Positions 44,471-53,727 of a stretch of DNA of 64,000 nt are shown one piece after another (within the stretch, counting starts at the first letter, position 1; each line of letters starts with the position of its first letter). The notes below the pieces were generated by a model, which worked only from the letters and a program-made list of their open reading frames with translations, did not search any database and was not told the DNA's origin. The position numbers were made by a program, and so were the translations under genes. The stretch is from Botryobacter ruber (GTDB lineage: Bacteria; Bacteroidota; Bacteroidia; Cytophagales; Hymenobacteraceae): assembly GCF_003347595.2 (NCBI RefSeq), contig NZ_QCZK02000051.1, positions 1-64,000 on the forward strand. The letters run 5' to 3'.

Positions 44471-45901
44471 CTAATATTCAGGATTTGGAGCAATATTAGG
44501 ATTTGCATCAAGTTCTCCCTGAGGGATAGGCAATATTCGTCTATAATCACCTACTTCAATTAACCTGGCATTTGCAGGATGTTGGGAAGTACGTACAATT
44601 GGCCGGTTCAGACGGGTTAAATCCCAGAAACGGTGTCCCTCAAAAGCTAACTCTTTTCGCCGTTCAGTAATAATGTCATCAATCAATTGATCTCCAACTG
44701 ATACATATGGGGCTGCTCCACGGGCAGTTGCTACCCTGTTCAAATAAATCAAAGCCTGAACATCATTATCCAGTCTGGCATATGCTTCTGCCAGTGTCAA
44801 AAGTACTTCAGCATAACGAATAACTTTGATGTTATCTCTACTCACAGTACTGCTGGTGTTGGGGTATTTATTTACGAAATATGCCGGATCTTCTGTTCCA
44901 CGCTTTCCAACACCAATTACATCCCTTCGCACGTCATTGGCGGAATATAGATTATACAATTCTGAAGTCACAAGCAAATCACCGTAACCACTTTGATCAT
45001 AGATATAGGCTAAAGAGTTAGTACCTGCATTATCTACAAGATCGGAAGATATTTCAAAAATAGTTTCTACTTTGTTCGTCACCGGATTAGGGTTCTGCCA
45101 ATAAGCAACATAATCACTTTCCGGAACAAGAGAAAACCCACCGTTATTTACAACATCTAAAGCAGCATCACGAGCTTCATCATAATATCCCTCACCCATA
45201 AATAAATAGGCTCTGGCTTGTAGGGCCTTAGCGGCATATTTAGTGAAGTAAGAAGAATTCTTGCTAACAGTCATCAATCTGTAGGCTTCATCCAGATCAG
45301 CATGAATCTGAGCATATACCTGAGCGACTGTATTTCTGGAAGGACTTAAATTCTGGTCAAAAACAGTTACAATAGGAACTCCGGGAGCTTCAGGGTTTAC
45401 TGTATAAGGTGTTGCAAAATGCTTCACCAGCTCAAAATAACCTAGAGCCCTTACTGCATACGCTTCGCCTTTTAGCTGGTCAACAGTAGGACTGTTGGTA
45501 GACAAGCCTGCATTTATAACCGTATTAGCCCTTAAAATCTGTACATATAAAGCTCTCCAGATTTGGGAAGCTTCTCCAGAAGAAACTGTTACAGAGTACG
45601 TATTAAAGTTAGCATAACGTCCGGAATTTAAAGAAGATATATAAACGTTATCAGCCATTAAATCCCCCAGTACAGGAATATTTCTTGCGAAGGACTGTTC
45701 CTGAATTACACTACTAAGACTTGTTGACATTCGTAACGAAGCATACATACCATTTACAGCAGCCTGAAGTTCTTCAGGCGTAGTAATGGCACTACCTACA
45801 GGTACTGCATCGTAAGGTTGTTGCTCCAGAAATTCTTCTTTACATGAACCCAGTAATACAGATACTGAGAGTAAAGACATATAAATTAGTTTCTTGTTCA
45901 T
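44471..45901 (-). CDS. SusD/RagB-family nutrient-binding lipoprotein
   Basis: A 476-residue surface lipoprotein: the signal MNKKLIYMSLLSVSVLLGSC ends in a lipobox cysteine followed by KEEFLEQQPYDAV, then the SusD TPR-like helical fold (EAYAVRALGYFELVKHFATP, LTLAEAYARLDNDVQALIYL) and the C-terminal RRKELAFEGHRFWDL and RRILPIPQGELDANP motifs. It binds a ligand and closes over its SusC partner encoded 18 bases upstream. The substrate (glycan or peptide) is unknown; no glycoside hydrolase or regulator is adjacent. Confidence 0.93.
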   Translation of the reverse strand: MNKKLIYMSLLSVSVLLGSCKEEFLEQQPYDAVPVGSAITTPEELQAAVNGMYASLRMSTSLSSVIQEQSFARNIPVLGDLMADNVYISSLNSGRYANFNTYSVTVSSGEASQIWRALYVQILRANTVINAGLSTNSPTVDQLKGEAYAVRALGYFELVKHFATPYTVNPEAPGVPIVTVFDQNLSPSRNTVAQVYAQIHADLDEAYRLMTVSKNSSYFTKYAAKALQARAYLFMGEGYYDEARDAALDVVNNGGFSLVPESDYVAYWQNPNPVTNKVETIFEISSDLVDNAGTNSLAYIYDQSGYGDLLVTSELYNLYSANDVRRDVIGVGKRGTEDPAYFVNKYPNTSSTVSRDNIKVIRYAEVLLTLAEAYARLDNDVQALIYLNRVATARGAAPYVSVGDQLIDDIITERRKELAFEGHRFWDLTRLNRPIVRTSQHPANARLIEVGDYRRILPIPQGELDANPNIAPNPEY

Positions 45902-45919
45902 ATTTACCTAATTCAGAAA

Positions 45920-48900
45920 TTAAAAATTAAGATTAACACCAAATGTCACAGCTCTATTAACTGGAATGTCTGCGTTATTTGCACTGTTCACACCTGCTTC
46001 AGGATCAACCGGTAGGTTATCATCAAAAATCTTTGTTGCCAGGTTCGTTCCACGAACGTATACATTAGCTCTGGAGAAACCGATTCCTTCTATCCATGAA
46101 GGTTTCAAATCATATCCTAAAGATATGTTTCTGAGACGCAGATAATCTCCTTTATACAAAAATCTTGTTGAGAACATACTAGGGTTAGAAGGGTCATTGT
46201 AAACATATTTTGGAACATCTGTTACATCCCCTTCCTTTTGCCATCTTTCTAAGCTTTTGCGGTACTTGTTCGCTAATGGATACCAACCGTCCATCAGGTA
46301 AACTTCCCAACCGTCTCTTACATAATTACCAAAGTTAAATACAACCAAAGCGTCTAATGTAAAGCCTTTGTAAGAGAAGGTATTGTTAAAGCCACCAAAG
46401 GCCTTTGGTGTTGCACTTTTATACGGCACGCGTGCCGCACCAGACCAGCTGGTAGTTTTAGTCGTTTTTTCAGCATCTTGCCACCATTGTGGAGCTCCAG
46501 TAGTCGGGTCTACCCCAGCCCATTCACGCACATAAAATGTTCTGTAGTCATACCCTTCCCTAAGAAGATAAGCCCCATCAATGATATCAGCGTCATTCGG
46601 TAAGCTTGTGATTTTATTTTTATTGAATGCAATGTTGAAGTTTGTATTCCACTTGAACGCTCCGTCTATAGGGTAACCTCCGATTGAAAATTCAAATCCT
46701 CTGTTTTGCATTTCACCAATATTTTGGAAGATACTTGGGAAACCGGTAGTTCTTGAAATTTCCTTATTGAGCAAAAGGTCACTTGTCGTTCTGATATAGT
46801 AATCAGCAGTGAAAGTTAAACGATCACTAAAGAAGCCCATATCAACACCAACATCAAAAGGTTTGTTTCTTTCCCAAGTCAGGTCTACGTTACCAATTTT
46901 GTTAAAAGCACCACCAGGTTGCTGGTTATAGTTAACACCATAACTAAATCTTGGTCGCCAGGTATAGTTATCAAAGGCCGTAGAAGTAGCAGCATTACCG
47001 TTCACCCCGTAGGAAGTGCGCAGCTTCAGGGTTGATATCTGATCGATGTTGCGAATAAATTCTTCTTCTTCCATATTCCAGCTTGCACCAACTGACCAGA
47101 AGTTACCATATCTGTTATTAGAACCAAATCTGGAAGAGCCATCCCGACGGAAGCTACCACTTAAAATATATTTGTCAGCAAAGTTTAAAGTCAGTCTCGA
47201 AAACAAAGACGCAAAACTATAATCGGAAGCTGTTGCACTTGCAGAAACTGGTGTAGCAGCCACTATGGAAGAAGGAAGCGCTGTTGTAGGCGGATAACCT
47301 GTTGCATTTGTTGTAATATTATATTCACGTGATTTTTGTGCTTCATAACCAACAGTAGCATCAGCAGTAAATTTATCAACACCAGGAACCTGGAAACGGT
47401 AATCTAACTGATTAGTTGTAAGCCAGTTAAATACACGTGTATAGTAGTTATAGCCACGACCAGAAACAGTTCTGCCATCACCATGAAAAGGGTTCCAGAA
47501 CATTTCCTCTTCAATATTAAAATAATCAACACCAAGTTTAGAGGTATACTTCAGGTTGTCAATAATATTCCAGCTACCTCCAATGGAACCAATAATTTTC
47601 GTGTTCCGAAGATCTCTTACATCATTTTCTACAATATACAATGGGTTAAAATTTCCTGAGAAACCTAAAGCGCCAGAACGGGTAATATTTAGAGAACCAT
47701 CTGCATTATAAGGATTCTGCGTTGGCATCAAAAAGGCTGTTGCCCCTACAGGGTTTGCAAAGCCACCTCCATTACCAGGAGTATTCTGATTGATATTCGA
47801 GATATTTAAGGTATTAAAGAATGAAATTTTCTCGTTTACCTTATGATTCAGGTTCATTGTACCTGATATTCGTGTAAACTCAGAACCTATTACTGGTGCC
47901 TCCTGCTTAAAGAGACCTCCTGAAACATAAAATTGTGTTTTATCGGTACCACCTGAAGCAGAAAGATTATACGTTTGCTGCGCTCCGGTCCTGGTTACCA
48001 GATCGTACCAGTCAGTATACACACCAGATCCTTCACCTAAAGATGTCATTGTGGTATTTACCTGGTCAGGAGTTCTTCCGGCATTTACCAGGCCTTCTCT
48101 GGTTAAAGCCAGCCATTCTTCAGCAGTTAAAGTTTCACCAGCATCCGGACGCTTTGCTACGGAAGTAAAGCCATATTCTGCTGTGGCGTTAAATTTAGTT
48201 TTACCAGCGGCGCCTTTCTTAGTTGTAATAACAATTACACCGTTTGCACCACGGGAACCATAGATAGAAGTGGACGCAGCATCTTTTAGGACAGTAACAC
48301 TCTCAATATCGTTAGGGTTTAAGCCTGCTAACTGGTTTGATGTTACAGTTAACCTGGAAGCATCACCAGCATTGATGATAACCCCATCAACTACATACAA
48401 AGGATTAGAGCCAGCGTTGATTGAACCAATACCTCTGATCCGTACCTGCTGGTTTGCACCTGGTTGCCCGGATAGTGTTACAGACTGTAAACCGGCAACC
48501 TGTCCCTGCAACAATTGATCTACCGAGGCGATTGGTCTGTTCTCCAGATTTTCTGATGAAACAATTGCGGCAGAACCCGTGAATTCTTTTTTTATCTGGG
48601 TACCATATCCAGTTACCACTACTTCACCCAGTGTTTTAGTATCAACACTTAGTGTTACGTCTACTGTTGCAGCATTTCCAACTGCACGCTCTACTGCCTG
48701 GTAACCGATAGCACGAAATACCAGCGTGGCATCACCAGCAGGAACTGAGATAGAATAACCACCATTAATGTCAGTAGAAGTACCAGTCGATGTACCTTTT
48801 ACTAATACCGTAACCCCAGGCAATCCTTGCCCGGTGGCCTGATCAGTTACAGTTCCTGTAACCGTCCTGCCTTGTGCAAACGTCTGTAGCACAAACGCAA

Positions 48901-48937
48901 ACACAAAAATGAAATTGAGCAGTAAACTCTTCTTCAT
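45920..48937 (-). CDS. SusC/RagA-family TonB-linked outer-membrane transporter
   Basis: A 1005-residue SusC: signal peptide (MKKSLLLNFIFVFAFVLQTFA), a carboxypeptidase-like domain (GRTVTGTVTDQATGQGLPGV), the signature LGEVVVTGYGTQIKKEF at the TonB box and plug, DPIESVTVLKD-like plug residues (NDIESVTVLKDAASTSIYGS), and a barrel ending in VTFGVNLNF. It imports the ligand held by SusD using TonB energy. The gene is more AT-rich than most of the window. Confidence 0.94.
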   Translation of the reverse strand: MKKSLLLNFIFVFAFVLQTFAQGRTVTGTVTDQATGQGLPGVTVLVKGTSTGTSTDINGGYSISVPAGDATLVFRAIGYQAVERAVGNAATVDVTLSVDTKTLGEVVVTGYGTQIKKEFTGSAAIVSSENLENRPIASVDQLLQGQVAGLQSVTLSGQPGANQQVRIRGIGSINAGSNPLYVVDGVIINAGDASRLTVTSNQLAGLNPNDIESVTVLKDAASTSIYGSRGANGVIVITTKKGAAGKTKFNATAEYGFTSVAKRPDAGETLTAEEWLALTREGLVNAGRTPDQVNTTMTSLGEGSGVYTDWYDLVTRTGAQQTYNLSASGGTDKTQFYVSGGLFKQEAPVIGSEFTRISGTMNLNHKVNEKISFFNTLNISNINQNTPGNGGGFANPVGATAFLMPTQNPYNADGSLNITRSGALGFSGNFNPLYIVENDVRDLRNTKIIGSIGGSWNIIDNLKYTSKLGVDYFNIEEEMFWNPFHGDGRTVSGRGYNYYTRVFNWLTTNQLDYRFQVPGVDKFTADATVGYEAQKSREYNITTNATGYPPTTALPSSIVAATPVSASATASDYSFASLFSRLTLNFADKYILSGSFRRDGSSRFGSNNRYGNFWSVGASWNMEEEEFIRNIDQISTLKLRTSYGVNGNAATSTAFDNYTWRPRFSYGVNYNQQPGGAFNKIGNVDLTWERNKPFDVGVDMGFFSDRLTFTADYYIRTTSDLLLNKEISRTTGFPSIFQNIGEMQNRGFEFSIGGYPIDGAFKWNTNFNIAFNKNKITSLPNDADIIDGAYLLREGYDYRTFYVREWAGVDPTTGAPQWWQDAEKTTKTTSWSGAARVPYKSATPKAFGGFNNTFSYKGFTLDALVVFNFGNYVRDGWEVYLMDGWYPLANKYRKSLERWQKEGDVTDVPKYVYNDPSNPSMFSTRFLYKGDYLRLRNISLGYDLKPSWIEGIGFSRANVYVRGTNLATKIFDDNLPVDPEAGVNSANNADIPVNRAVTFGVNLNF

Positions 48938-48988
48938 ACTTGAGTAGTTTTTAGATTAAAAATGATTTAGACAGATTAGTTTATTTTT

Positions 48989-48996
48989 CAAAGATA
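48989..48996 (-). promoter_or_regulatory. -7 box TATCTTTG for the susC-susD operon
   Basis: Minus-strand TATCTTTG, 52 bases upstream of the susC start. No clear -33 TTG. The interval 48938-49493 is AT-rich (T-runs, GTTATTAA-like words) with no gene seen. Confidence 0.6.
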
Positions 48997-49493
48997 TAGA
49001 AATTTTTCATTTAAAATAAAGGATACCAAAAATAATTCAAAAAACCTTTTTAGTTTTGCCAAAAATACCAGTTAGATGTTCTTTTTGAAAATTTAACAAA
49101 AAAAGCAAACGTTTGTTATTAATATTGTTATTAACACAAGGCTAACGTATTGATAACAAGTAATAAATGCTAATAAAAAAAGAAGTTTTTCAGCTCAAAA
49201 TTCTACAGATAATACAAAACACATAACCTTCATTAACACAGATAGTTACCAAAAAAATGTATTGCAATTCAGCATCCTGCATTCTTAACAGGATAAACTT
49301 CCTGTAAAAAACGCATCTGCAGGAGAGCGCGTAGCAAGGTTAAAAAATCATCCTTACAATACATCCGTTATTTGCTGCCAGCAACAAGCGCTACCACTGC
49401 ATAACCCCGCTTTCATTTAATCAGGCTAAACGTTAAAAGCAGCAAAACAAGCCTCTGTGGCTTTTACTACACATAACAGGATACGCAAGCATC

Positions 49494-49700
49494 TTACGCT
49501 ATTCCACCTCCTGCTGTTGGATTTGCACGAACAATTTCAGTTGGACACAAAGCTTTACCTTCTAAATTAGAATTAAACCTAAAGCATATGCACCCAATAC
49601 ACCCTGTGTTATAATTCATTTTAATATCTTTCAAATCCTGAAATTCAACAGCAAACAAAGCTTCGGAACAGTTACTTAACTCATAATCACCACTCAACAT
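49494..49700 (-). CDS. Cysteine-rich short reading frame, doubtful
   Basis: A 68-residue reading frame with a compact CIGCIC motif (residues about 34-39), further cysteines and an odd end PTAGGGIA. GGAG lies before the ATG. It could be a short peptide gene, a secreted-peptide precursor, or a remnant of a larger gene. No homologue is recognised and no promoter box was found. It is listed because the surrounding 950 bases have no other gene on either strand. Confidence 0.25.
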   Translation of the reverse strand: MLSGDYELSNCSEALFAVEFQDLKDIKMNYNTGCIGCICFRFNSNLEGKALCPTEIVRANPTAGGGIA

Positions 49701-49752
49701 TTGCTCCAGGCTAACAACACGTAGAACAACAGAACAGCATCAGAATTGTTTT

Positions 49753-49787
49753 CTGCTGCTGTCACCATTGCCTTTCCTTCACCTGCT
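49753..49787 (+). repeat. 28-bp intergenic repeat, degenerate
   Basis: CTGCTGCTGTCACCA then TTGCCTTTCCTTCACCTGCT; the right half is diverged from consensus. Confidence 0.6.
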
Positions 49788-49885
49788 GATAAAGAAAAAC
49801 GCTTGCTTGTGTGGCCACAAAGGCTATGATGTTATCCCAAACATATCAAGTAGCTTCTTCTGTTACAATCACAGTATGCCTTCTA

Positions 49886-50704
49886 CTAAAACGGCTTGGT
49901 GTGCAATACTTCCAGTTTGTCCCCCACTCTTATTTCGCCAACGCCACGGTGCAGCAGGTTTTGCCCAAACATGACCTTGTTATTCCGGAGGCGGTACGTA
50001 GAAAGTGTTTTTAGCGGCTCCGCACTTTTTTGGGCCGACTGCTGGTCTATTGTTGTTACCACACAGCGGGCACAGGGCTTTGCTGCCCGGAAGGGCATGT
50101 TTCCAATTTTAAACTCAGCAAAACTATCTTCTGCAAATGGAGCGCCGCCGGTAAACACCAGGTTCGGGCGAAACCGGTTCATGGGCACAGGCTCAGACAA
50201 CCGGCTGTTCAGGTCATCCAGCGACGCCTGCCCGATCAGTAGCAGCGGGAACGCATCGGCAAAACTCACCAGCTCGTGCTGGTGCGCATAGGTGGGGTCA
50301 ACTTTTCGTGCGGTCTGCGCCGGCATCTTCACCAGCCTGGCCGGCATAGCAAGTGCCTGGCTAAACCAGTCATTTGCTTCTGCGCTTACTTCTACGGCAT
50401 CGCAGGTATCGTCCCAGACCGTAACGCGCAGCCTGTTGCTTGCCTGCGGCTCAAACGGGATCAAGAGCGGCGCAACAGCGTTATGCTTGTGCGTCACCAG
50501 CAGCCCCTGGTCCTGAAGGTGCACCTGCAGTAAAGCCATGTGGGCGTGCTGCCGCTGGGTCAGGAAATTACCCTGCGCATCCACCAGCATCCAGCGGCGG
50601 TCGTACTGCAGCCCCCGGTCTTCTACCTGCGCCCGCTCCACAGGAAAGCCTCCTAACGACTTAATCGGGTAAATATTGATCTCGCTGATAGTATAGACAG
50701 ACAT
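49886..50704 (-). CDS. MOSC-domain protein (YcbX/mARC-like)
   Basis: From the ATG at 50704 the protein has 272 residues: an N-terminal MOSC_N beta-barrel domain (ISEINIYPIKSLGGFPVERA, then GLQYDRRWMLVD) and a C-terminal MOSC domain (MNRFRPNLVFTGGAPFAEDS, RAAKPCARCVVTTID with the conserved cysteine). Such proteins bind a molybdenum cofactor and reduce N-hydroxylated compounds. A start seven codons upstream is possible but adds MWFYCIT, which is not typical. Single gene. Confidence 0.9.
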   Translation of the reverse strand: MSVYTISEINIYPIKSLGGFPVERAQVEDRGLQYDRRWMLVDAQGNFLTQRQHAHMALLQVHLQDQGLLVTHKHNAVAPLLIPFEPQASNRLRVTVWDDTCDAVEVSAEANDWFSQALAMPARLVKMPAQTARKVDPTYAHQHELVSFADAFPLLLIGQASLDDLNSRLSEPVPMNRFRPNLVFTGGAPFAEDSFAEFKIGNMPFRAAKPCARCVVTTIDQQSAQKSAEPLKTLSTYRLRNNKVMFGQNLLHRGVGEIRVGDKLEVLHTKPF

Positions 50705-50918
50705 AGTAATGCAGTAGAACCACAACTTTCCTCAAGTTAAAAACAATTAACCTAATTTCCGGCATATCGCACAAAAAATATTATGCATGACGACTAAATT
50801 TATCTAAACAACTTCATAAATTGAAAGCCTGTCGCATTTTTACTACCTTAGTACTGCATTCACCCGTACATACCAGCATTAACTAAACTTTTTGTATTGC
50901 CCCAAGCTCCAGCCGCAC

Positions 50919-52889
50919 ATGAACACAAAAAGCATCGTTCTTTTGCTTTTATTCCTCTACAGCCTTTACCCCGGCAGCTTTTCGCTTGCCCAGGACGCGG
51001 CAGTTTGCGCCACCAGCCGTATCAGCGCCCTGCAACGCCAGGCTGTTGCCACTCCAGGTCATGTAAAGCGCATGAACCAGTACAATGTAACATTTTACAA
51101 GCTGGACCTGCAACTGGAGCGTAACACGACCTACATCGCGGGCAACGTAACCACACATGCCACCATACGCGCAGCACAACTCGACACCTTTGCCTTTGAA
51201 CTGCACCCCAACTTCACCATCGATTCGGTGGTGGTGAATGGCGTGAAGCAGCAAACCATCAGCCGGGTATCCGGCGATGTGTCGGTAAAGCTTACCACAC
51301 CTGTTGCACCACCCACCACACTCACTGCTGTTGTTTATTACAAAGGCACGGCGCCCAACAGTGGCAGCGCCGCTATAGGCAACGGCTTCAGCTCTGCCAC
51401 CGAGTCCACGTGGAACAACCAGGTTACCTGGAGCCTCAGCCAGCCCTATGCCGCCTACGAGTGGTGGCCCGTAAAGCAGGTACTCACCGATAAAGCCGAT
51501 TCCGTGCACGTATTTGTCACCACCAGCGCCGACAACAAAGTTGGTTCCAATGGCCTTCTTACACGGGTGGTGGATGTTGAAAATGGCAAAAGACGGCACG
51601 AGTGGAAATCAAAATACCCGATCGATTACTACCTGGTTTCGGTAGCCGTGTCTAATTACGAAGAGTACCTGACCTATGCCAACCCGGCAGGTGCAGCCGC
51701 TCCCGTTCCCATCCTGAACTATGTGTACCGTGGCGGTGCACTTGATTTTTTTAAAAATGAGATAGACCGCACCGGCCCTTTCCTGGAGCACTTTTCAGAT
51801 TTGTTCACACTTTACCCCTTTGCAGCCGAGAAATACGGCCACAGCATGGCGCCCATGGGCGGCGGCATGGAACACCAGACCATGACCACCCAATCCACCT
51901 TTACCTTCTTCCTTACAGCACACGAACTGGCGCACCAATGGTTCGGCGACAACGTTACCTGCGCCTCCTGGTCCGACATCTGGCTGAACGAAGGCTTTGC
52001 TTCTTATGCCGAATACCTGGCCTACCAGCAGTTCGCACCTGCCTCGGCTACCACCTGGATGCTGAACACCCATGCCTATGTAAAACTACAGCCTGGCGGA
52101 AGCGTTTATGTAGCAGACACGACTAACGTAAACCGCATTTTCGATTTCAGGCTGACTTATAAAAAAGGGGCAGCTGTAGTGCACTTGCTCCGGTACGTGC
52201 TCAACAACGACGAGCTGTTTTTCCAGGCGCTGCGCACATACCAGGAACGGTTCCGACACAGCACCGCCACCACCGCCGACCTGCAGCAGGTGTTTGAGCA
52301 GGTATCCGGCCTGAACCTCGATTTCTTTTTTGAGCAGTGGTACCGGGGGCAGGGATACCCCATTTTCACGGTAGAATGGAACCAGCAGGGCGAACAACTC
52401 AGGCTGCAGTCTGTGCAGGAAACCAGCAGCAGCGCTACGCCTTTGTTTACACTTGATGTACAGTACCGCATCCGCACCACAACCGGCGACACCATCGTAC
52501 GGGTACCGCATACCCAAAAACAGGAAAGCTATCTTTTTGAGGTTGACGGAGAGGTACTAAGCATTGAAGTTGACCCAAACAACTGGATACCGGAACAGGT
52601 GGCGGCTTCATCCAAAAACCCGGCCCTGAAGGTGCCAGCCGACAAAATCAAAACGCTGCTCGTGTACCCGAACCCCGCACAGCAGTTCCTGAAGCTGGCA
52701 GACCTACCTTTCATGCCCGCCTCCGTTGAGGTTTACGACAGCACAGGCCGCCGCATCAGCCTGCAGCCTACTGCAACGGGTACAGCAGAGGTCACAGTCC
52801 GCGTTTCTGAGTTGCCGGCAGGTTACTACATCCTGCAGGTATCCGACAGCAACCGCCACTACCGCACCAGCTTCGTAAAAGTGCAGTAA
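50919..52889 (+). CDS. Secreted M1-family metallo-aminopeptidase, T9SS cargo
   Basis: A 656-residue protein from this ATG with signal peptide (MNTKSIVLLLLFLYSLYPGS). The M1 catalytic core has the GAMEN-like exopeptidase loop GGGMEHQT, the zinc motif HELAH at residues 335-339 and the third ligand glutamate at residue 358 (NEGFASY), i.e. HExxH-18-E. The last 80 residues form a T9SS sorting domain (VYPNPAQQFLKLADL...), so it is exported to the surface. A TTG start upstream (50892) is not needed. Confidence 0.9.
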   Translation: MNTKSIVLLLLFLYSLYPGSFSLAQDAAVCATSRISALQRQAVATPGHVKRMNQYNVTFYKLDLQLERNTTYIAGNVTTHATIRAAQLDTFAFELHPNFTIDSVVVNGVKQQTISRVSGDVSVKLTTPVAPPTTLTAVVYYKGTAPNSGSAAIGNGFSSATESTWNNQVTWSLSQPYAAYEWWPVKQVLTDKADSVHVFVTTSADNKVGSNGLLTRVVDVENGKRRHEWKSKYPIDYYLVSVAVSNYEEYLTYANPAGAAAPVPILNYVYRGGALDFFKNEIDRTGPFLEHFSDLFTLYPFAAEKYGHSMAPMGGGMEHQTMTTQSTFTFFLTAHELAHQWFGDNVTCASWSDIWLNEGFASYAEYLAYQQFAPASATTWMLNTHAYVKLQPGGSVYVADTTNVNRIFDFRLTYKKGAAVVHLLRYVLNNDELFFQALRTYQERFRHSTATTADLQQVFEQVSGLNLDFFFEQWYRGQGYPIFTVEWNQQGEQLRLQSVQETSSSATPLFTLDVQYRIRTTTGDTIVRVPHTQKQESYLFEVDGEVLSIEVDPNNWIPEQVAASSKNPALKVPADKIKTLLVYPNPAQQFLKLADLPFMPASVEVYDSTGRRISLQPTATGTAEVTVRVSELPAGYYILQVSDSNRHYRTSFVKVQ

Positions 52890-52893
52890 AATT

Positions 52894-52923
52894 CTGCTGC
52901 AGCTGCCACCACAGCCTCTGCTC
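52894..52923 (+). repeat. 28-bp intergenic repeat
   Basis: CTGCTGCAGCTGCCACCA followed by CAGCCTCTGCTC. It fills the 49-base gap between the convergent M1 peptidase and TM2 genes, with no other terminator visible there. Confidence 0.8.
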
Positions 52924-52938
52924 CTTTGCCTGGCTCCG

Positions 52939-53301
52939 TTAATACCCGGGCCTGAACCCCGACCCTATCATGGCCTTCACCAGCTGTGCCTCCCGCACAT
53001 TGTATTCAAAAGCCAGCCGTTTGTAGTTGATCAGGTCTATAATAGTACCGATAAAGCAAAGGCCGGCGGTAAGCAGGTACAGGATACCCATGCCAATGCT
53101 CCCGATCAGGAACCGGTGCACACCCGCCACGCCAAAAAAGCCCAGCAGCGCCGTTGCCAGCACCAGGAGCGGCTCCTTCCGCCGACTGCGGTAAATAGAG
53201 GCGAACTGCTGTACCTGCTCGTCGGTCATGTCCTGCACAATTCCCTGCACATAAGCCATTTCGTCGGGCTCCAGGTCTGGCATCAGGTTATAAATATTCA
53301 T
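52939..53301 (-). CDS. TM2-domain membrane protein
   Basis: 120 residues: an N-terminal helical part (LEPDEMAYVQGIVQDMTDEQ), then the TM2 module of two membrane helices (LVLATALLGFFGVAGVHRFL and MGILYLLTAGLCFIGTIIDL) with the typical GVHRFLIG between-strand residues. The function of TM2 proteins is poorly known. The start is 4 bases after the DUF2752 stop, so both genes are one transcript. Confidence 0.85.
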   Translation of the reverse strand: MNIYNLMPDLEPDEMAYVQGIVQDMTDEQVQQFASIYRSRRKEPLLVLATALLGFFGVAGVHRFLIGSIGMGILYLLTAGLCFIGTIIDLINYKRLAFEYNVREAQLVKAMIGSGFRPGY

Positions 53302-53305
53302 CTTC

Positions 53306-53653
53306 TTATAGTTTTTGTTTCAGATAAAAACTTCGTAGCACAACATAATTTCTGGAAAGCGTAAACACACGCCCTGCCAGCAGCAGCAGCGCCGGTACCC
53401 CCAGCGGATGCGCTTCCCACGAAGCCGCCAGTTCACCCCGGAAAAGCCAGCCAATGGCATGGCCGAGGCCGCAGCCCGGACACCCCTGCGCCAGCACCCA
53501 GCTCAAAGGGCAAAAGCTGAATAAATGCACTCCGGCAGGATCTGAGAGAGCTAGCAGCGCCACGCCCGCCACCCAGCACACCGCTTCCAGCAGGTAGCGT
53601 TTCCGCACGAGCAATTCCAAATCCGGAGGAGCAGGAGGTAGTGGTGGCGCCAA
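53306..53653 (-). CDS. DUF2752 membrane protein
   Basis: A 115-residue protein with three hydrophobic segments and the family signature CPGCGLGHAIGWLFRG (the paired CPxCG and GR/GL-type turn). DUF2752 proteins often pair with TM2 proteins, as here (four bases apart). Function unknown. It diverges from the sorbosone dehydrogenase gene at 53728. Confidence 0.85.
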   Translation of the reverse strand: MAPPLPPAPPDLELLVRKRYLLEAVCWVAGVALLALSDPAGVHLFSFCPLSWVLAQGCPGCGLGHAIGWLFRGELAASWEAHPLGVPALLLLAGRVFTLSRNYVVLRSFYLKQKL

Positions 53654-53727
53654 TCTAACTTTAGTAAACAGGTAACGTATTGCACATTAATGATATAATT
53701 TATACTATATATCTGACAATTACAACT

